From Leifsonia sp040686855 (lineage in GTDB: Bacteria; Actinomycetota; Actinomycetes; Actinomycetales; Microbacteriaceae), in the NCBI RefSeq assembly GCF_040686855.1, contig NZ_JBFBOG010000002.1, forward strand, positions 930,001 through 994,000: 64,000 bases of DNA, in the 5' to 3' direction. Position numbers and translations under genes: made by a program. Positions 61,932-64,000 of this stretch are shown here, piece by piece. Under the pieces are notes generated by a model. The model saw only the letters and a program-made list of their open reading frames with translations, was not told the origin of the DNA and ran no database searches. Each line of letters opens with the position of its first letter. The stretch's first letter is position 1.

Positions 61932-62147
61932 ATGGCGGATGAACTGAAGCGCGGCGACCACGTCGAGTGGTCCTCCCACGGAGTGGATGTGCCGGGCGAG
62001 GTCGAGAAGAAGATCACCGAGGACACCGACGCGGCGGGCCGCACGGTGAAGGCGTCGAAGGACGACCCGCAGTACCTCGTGAAGAGCGACAAGAGCGGCA
62101 AGGAGGCTGTGCACAAGCCGGACGCGCTGCACAAGAAGAAGAAATGA
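61932..62147 (+). CDS. DUF2945 / HVA1-type small Tudor-domain protein
   Basis: 71 residues, lysine-rich and highly charged: LKRGDHVEWSSHGVDVPGEV opens a small SH3/Tudor-like barrel, and YLVKSDKSGKEAVHKPDAL closes it. The family is widespread (DUF2945, hypervirulence-associated Tudor domain) and of unknown function. A hairpin terminator follows within 2 nt of the stop. Start at ATG 61932; a few upstream in-frame codons could extend it. Confidence 0.85.
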   Translation: MADELKRGDHVEWSSHGVDVPGEVEKKITEDTDAAGRTVKASKDDPQYLVKSDKSGKEAVHKPDALHKKKK

Positions 62148-62148
62148 C

Positions 62149-62184
62149 GAACGGCCCGCAGTTCCCCCGATCCGCGGGCCGTTC
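62149..62184 (+). terminator. Hairpin terminator with pyrimidine tail
   Basis: GAACGGCCCGC / GCGGGCCGTTC is an 11-bp perfect stem with a 14-nt loop, followed by a C/T-rich tract including TTTTTT near 62210. Confidence 0.8.
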
Positions 62185-62226
62185 GCCGTCCCCCTGTTTC
62201 CCCCTTTTTTCTCCCCCCGGTCTGTG

Positions 62227-63879
62227 TCAGCCGATCGACTCGATGTGGTTGCCGATCTGCCGGATGAGCCTGCCGCCCGCGAAGTACCACTGTTCGGTTG
62301 GCCGCACGGGGATGCTCCACACGGTCCGGTCGGCCGCCCTGTCGTAGGCGCTGCCGGTTCCGTCGCGGTCCGCCCGCCAGTCGTCGATGTAGGTCAGTGT
62401 CGGCCCGAACAGAGGCCATCCCGTGCCTTCGTGATCTCGTAGCGGCGTGGGCGCTCCGGTCTGGCGATCGATGGAGCAGGTTCTCCCCGCGCCGAGGACC
62501 ATGACGATGGAGTTTCGAGCGGCGTCCGCCTCGACGTCGGGTGAACCGTTTCCCCAGTACCATTCCGGGAGCCCGCAGTGGGTCACGTCGGCCGTCATGC
62601 TCGCCAAGCCGGTCTGCTCGTCGAACAGCGTGAGCGAGTGCGGGCTGATCAGGACGAGGTCTCCGGAGGGTGTTCCCCGCCCGGCCTGGGCGAACCAGCC
62701 TGGTTGGGAGGCAGGATCGCGAAGCCCGCCGATCGACGCGCCATGCTCGAACGGTTTGGTCCACAGCGTGTCTCCCGTGCGCCGATCGACACCCGCGATG
62801 ATCGTCGGAGTGTTGTCGGCACCGAACCCGCGGTATTGCACGAGGACGGAATCGCTGATCCATGCGTCGGCATAGGCGCCATCGGTGGTCTCCGGGCCGG
62901 AGAGCTCTCCCGTGCGGAGATCGAGCAGGGATGCCCTCCACCCGTTCGTGGGGCTCTGGTAGGTATACGGGACGACTCCATCGCTTGCGAAGCCGATCTC
63001 CGCTCGACCGAGCTCAACCGCGCTCACCCGTGTCTTCCACTTCGCTGAGGCCAGATCGCGCGGATCCACGCGCTGCACGTCGATGGCCGCGATCGCTCCG
63101 GCCGCATCCCGCACCGGCTGCGACCAGATCACCTCGCCGCTCGCATCCCAGATCGGACTCATTCTGCCGGCGATGTACTCACCGAGGCCGGGAGGCAGGG
63201 TCGCGACGGTCTCCCCGGTTGCGAGGTCGATGATGTCGCGCGGCCCCGTCGTGCCGCTCTGATCGTCGAGGAGTGCGCGGTTGGACGTTCCGAGGATGGT
63301 GAGCAGCGTGCCGTACCCACGGTCGTCCTGCCAGTTCCAGGTCCGTGACCAGACGATGCGGCCGGTCGTCGTGTCGACCATGGTGAGTGAGGAGACGCCC
63401 TCCCCGATCGGACAGTCGACTCTGCTGGGTCCTTGGTTCGAGCTGACGCCGAACAAGGCCAGCCCGTCCGCGATGTTGTAGTTCGTCTGCTGCTGGCAGC
63501 TGTACTGGTAACCGGGCAGATCCACGGACCAGGTGGGCGTACCAGGCGTCGAGAGGACATCGTGCGGTGCGATCGGCGACGTCTGCACTGCAATCGGTCG
63601 CTGCGTGGGCGTCGGTGTCGGCGTGGGCGTCGGCGTCGGCGTGACCGTCTGCGTCGGCGTCGGCACGGGCGCCGGCGGCGTCTCGCCCCCGCCGAGGTGG
63701 ATGACTCCCGACAGCGCGAGGGCGGCCGTTCCTCCGGCGAGCACGATCGCGACGCCGGAGAGCACGCTGGTCAGCAGGATCTGGAGGCGCTTGCGGCGGC
63801 GCGGCTCGTCGGCGACGGTGTCGATCAGCAGCTGCCGGATGGCGGCGCTGCGCTCGGGGGTGAAGTCCGTGGTGCTCAT
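62227..63879 (-). CDS. Membrane-anchored PQQ-type beta-propeller protein
   Basis: 550 residues. A cytoplasmic N-terminus of about 33 residues (MSTTDFTPERSAAIRQLLID) precedes a membrane helix (about 34-58), a Thr-Pro repeat linker (about 70-95) and an extracellular beta-propeller with PQQ/BamB-like blades (VDTTTGRIVWSRTW, VDRRTGDTLWTKPF, YDRAADRTVWSIPV). ATG 63879 overlaps the ECF sigma factor stop (ATGA). The position directly after a sigma gene is where an anti-sigma factor is normally encoded, but no zinc-binding H-x3-C-x2-C motif is visible, so that role is only a possibility. Confidence 0.82.
   Translation of the reverse strand: MSTTDFTPERSAAIRQLLIDTVADEPRRRKRLQILLTSVLSGVAIVLAGGTAALALSGVIHLGGGETPPAPVPTPTQTVTPTPTPTPTPTPTQRPIAVQTSPIAPHDVLSTPGTPTWSVDLPGYQYSCQQQTNYNIADGLALFGVSSNQGPSRVDCPIGEGVSSLTMVDTTTGRIVWSRTWNWQDDRGYGTLLTILGTSNRALLDDQSGTTGPRDIIDLATGETVATLPPGLGEYIAGRMSPIWDASGEVIWSQPVRDAAGAIAAIDVQRVDPRDLASAKWKTRVSAVELGRAEIGFASDGVVPYTYQSPTNGWRASLLDLRTGELSGPETTDGAYADAWISDSVLVQYRGFGADNTPTIIAGVDRRTGDTLWTKPFEHGASIGGLRDPASQPGWFAQAGRGTPSGDLVLISPHSLTLFDEQTGLASMTADVTHCGLPEWYWGNGSPDVEADAARNSIVMVLGAGRTCSIDRQTGAPTPLRDHEGTGWPLFGPTLTYIDDWRADRDGTGSAYDRAADRTVWSIPVRPTEQWYFAGGRLIRQIGNHIESIG
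63600..63665 (-). repeat. GGCGTC-type hexamer microsatellite encoding Thr-Pro linker
   Basis: Imperfect six-base units (gtcggc/gtgggc) run for about 60 bp and encode alternating Thr-Pro, a stiff spacer between membrane helix and propeller. Confidence 0.7.
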
Positions 63880-64000
63880 CGTGCACCTCCTTCGAGGATC
63901 GTGGTGTCGGTATCGGATGCGTCCGCCAGCGGAGAGGCGAGTGTCGCCAGCCGGGCGCGGGCGCGGGAGAGGCGGGACTTGACCGTCCCCTCGGGCACCC
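63876..64000 (-). CDS. ECF sigma factor, C-terminal end (5' truncated by window)
   Basis: Only the last ~41 codons are in the window. VPEGTVKSRLSRARARLATL is the sigma region 4 recognition helix typical of ECF sigma-70 factors. It ends ...TTILEGGAR, with an in-frame GGAGG inside the final codons that serves as the ribosome binding site for the next gene; the stop overlaps that gene's ATG. The propeller membrane protein is therefore translated from the sigma message. Confidence 0.88.
   Translation of the reverse strand, partial: VPEGTVKSRLSRARARLATLASPLADASDTDTTILEGGAR

Overview
The window is very GC-rich DNA with actinobacterial content: a small-type SRP RNA, a 6C RNA, a lysC-asd pair, a Tad pilus locus of the actinobacterial layout, a radical SAM protein of the Rv2578c type behind a mycobacterial/corynebacterial-type LexA box, and many predicted leaderless genes. 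Gene content suggests Microbacteriaceae (Leifsonia-like). The genus is a guess from memory and was not tested.

Left end (1-13.1 kb): the tail of an MFS transporter; a TetR repressor with a DHA2 drug exporter behind a near-perfect operator; and a divergent GNAT acetyltransferase. Next comes a six-gene minus-strand block (12871 down to 3276) of unusual content. It encodes a charge-segregated Glu-rich protein, an HExxH metallopeptidase-like protein, two unrecognised proteins, an OmpA-like protein with a Glu-rich 17-residue repeat tail, an amidohydrolase and an ATPase-LuxR regulator. This is the best candidate here for an undescribed system. tRNA-Ser(GGA) and the SRP RNA follow.

Middle (13.4-29.2 kb): a DUF1254 protein, pta and ackA (acetyl-CoA/acetate interconversion) and three tandem lipoproteins of the BAAT thioesterase fold, two lacking the nucleophile serine, all closely packed. 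Then dnaX-recR, lysC (with a nested beta-subunit start) and asd for the aspartate pathway, and mqo.

29.2-41.9 kb: an ABC-F ribosome-protection-type protein with a long structured leader; the SOS-box radical SAM gene; a kinase / kinase-like membrane protein / response regulator operon; tdk; UDP-glucose dehydrogenase; a DUF4012 protein; a LAxTG sortase substrate; and a flavin-dependent monooxygenase with its FMN reductase.

41.9-58.3 kb: tRNA-Pro(CGG), a metallophosphoesterase downstream of a PASTA-bearing class A PBP, small DUF4177-like and RidA genes, acs, the 6C RNA, the Tad locus, topA-tmk-holB and a secreted tripeptidyl-peptidase-like hydrolase. Right end (58.3-64 kb): TetR, tRNA-Thr(CGU), a large secreted propeller/PKD protein, a DUF2945-type small protein, and an ECF sigma factor (cut by the window edge) followed by a membrane-anchored PQQ-type propeller protein.

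I saw no IS elements, prophage or CRISPR array. Apart from the 3.3-12.9 kb block the window reads as ordinary chromosomal backbone.
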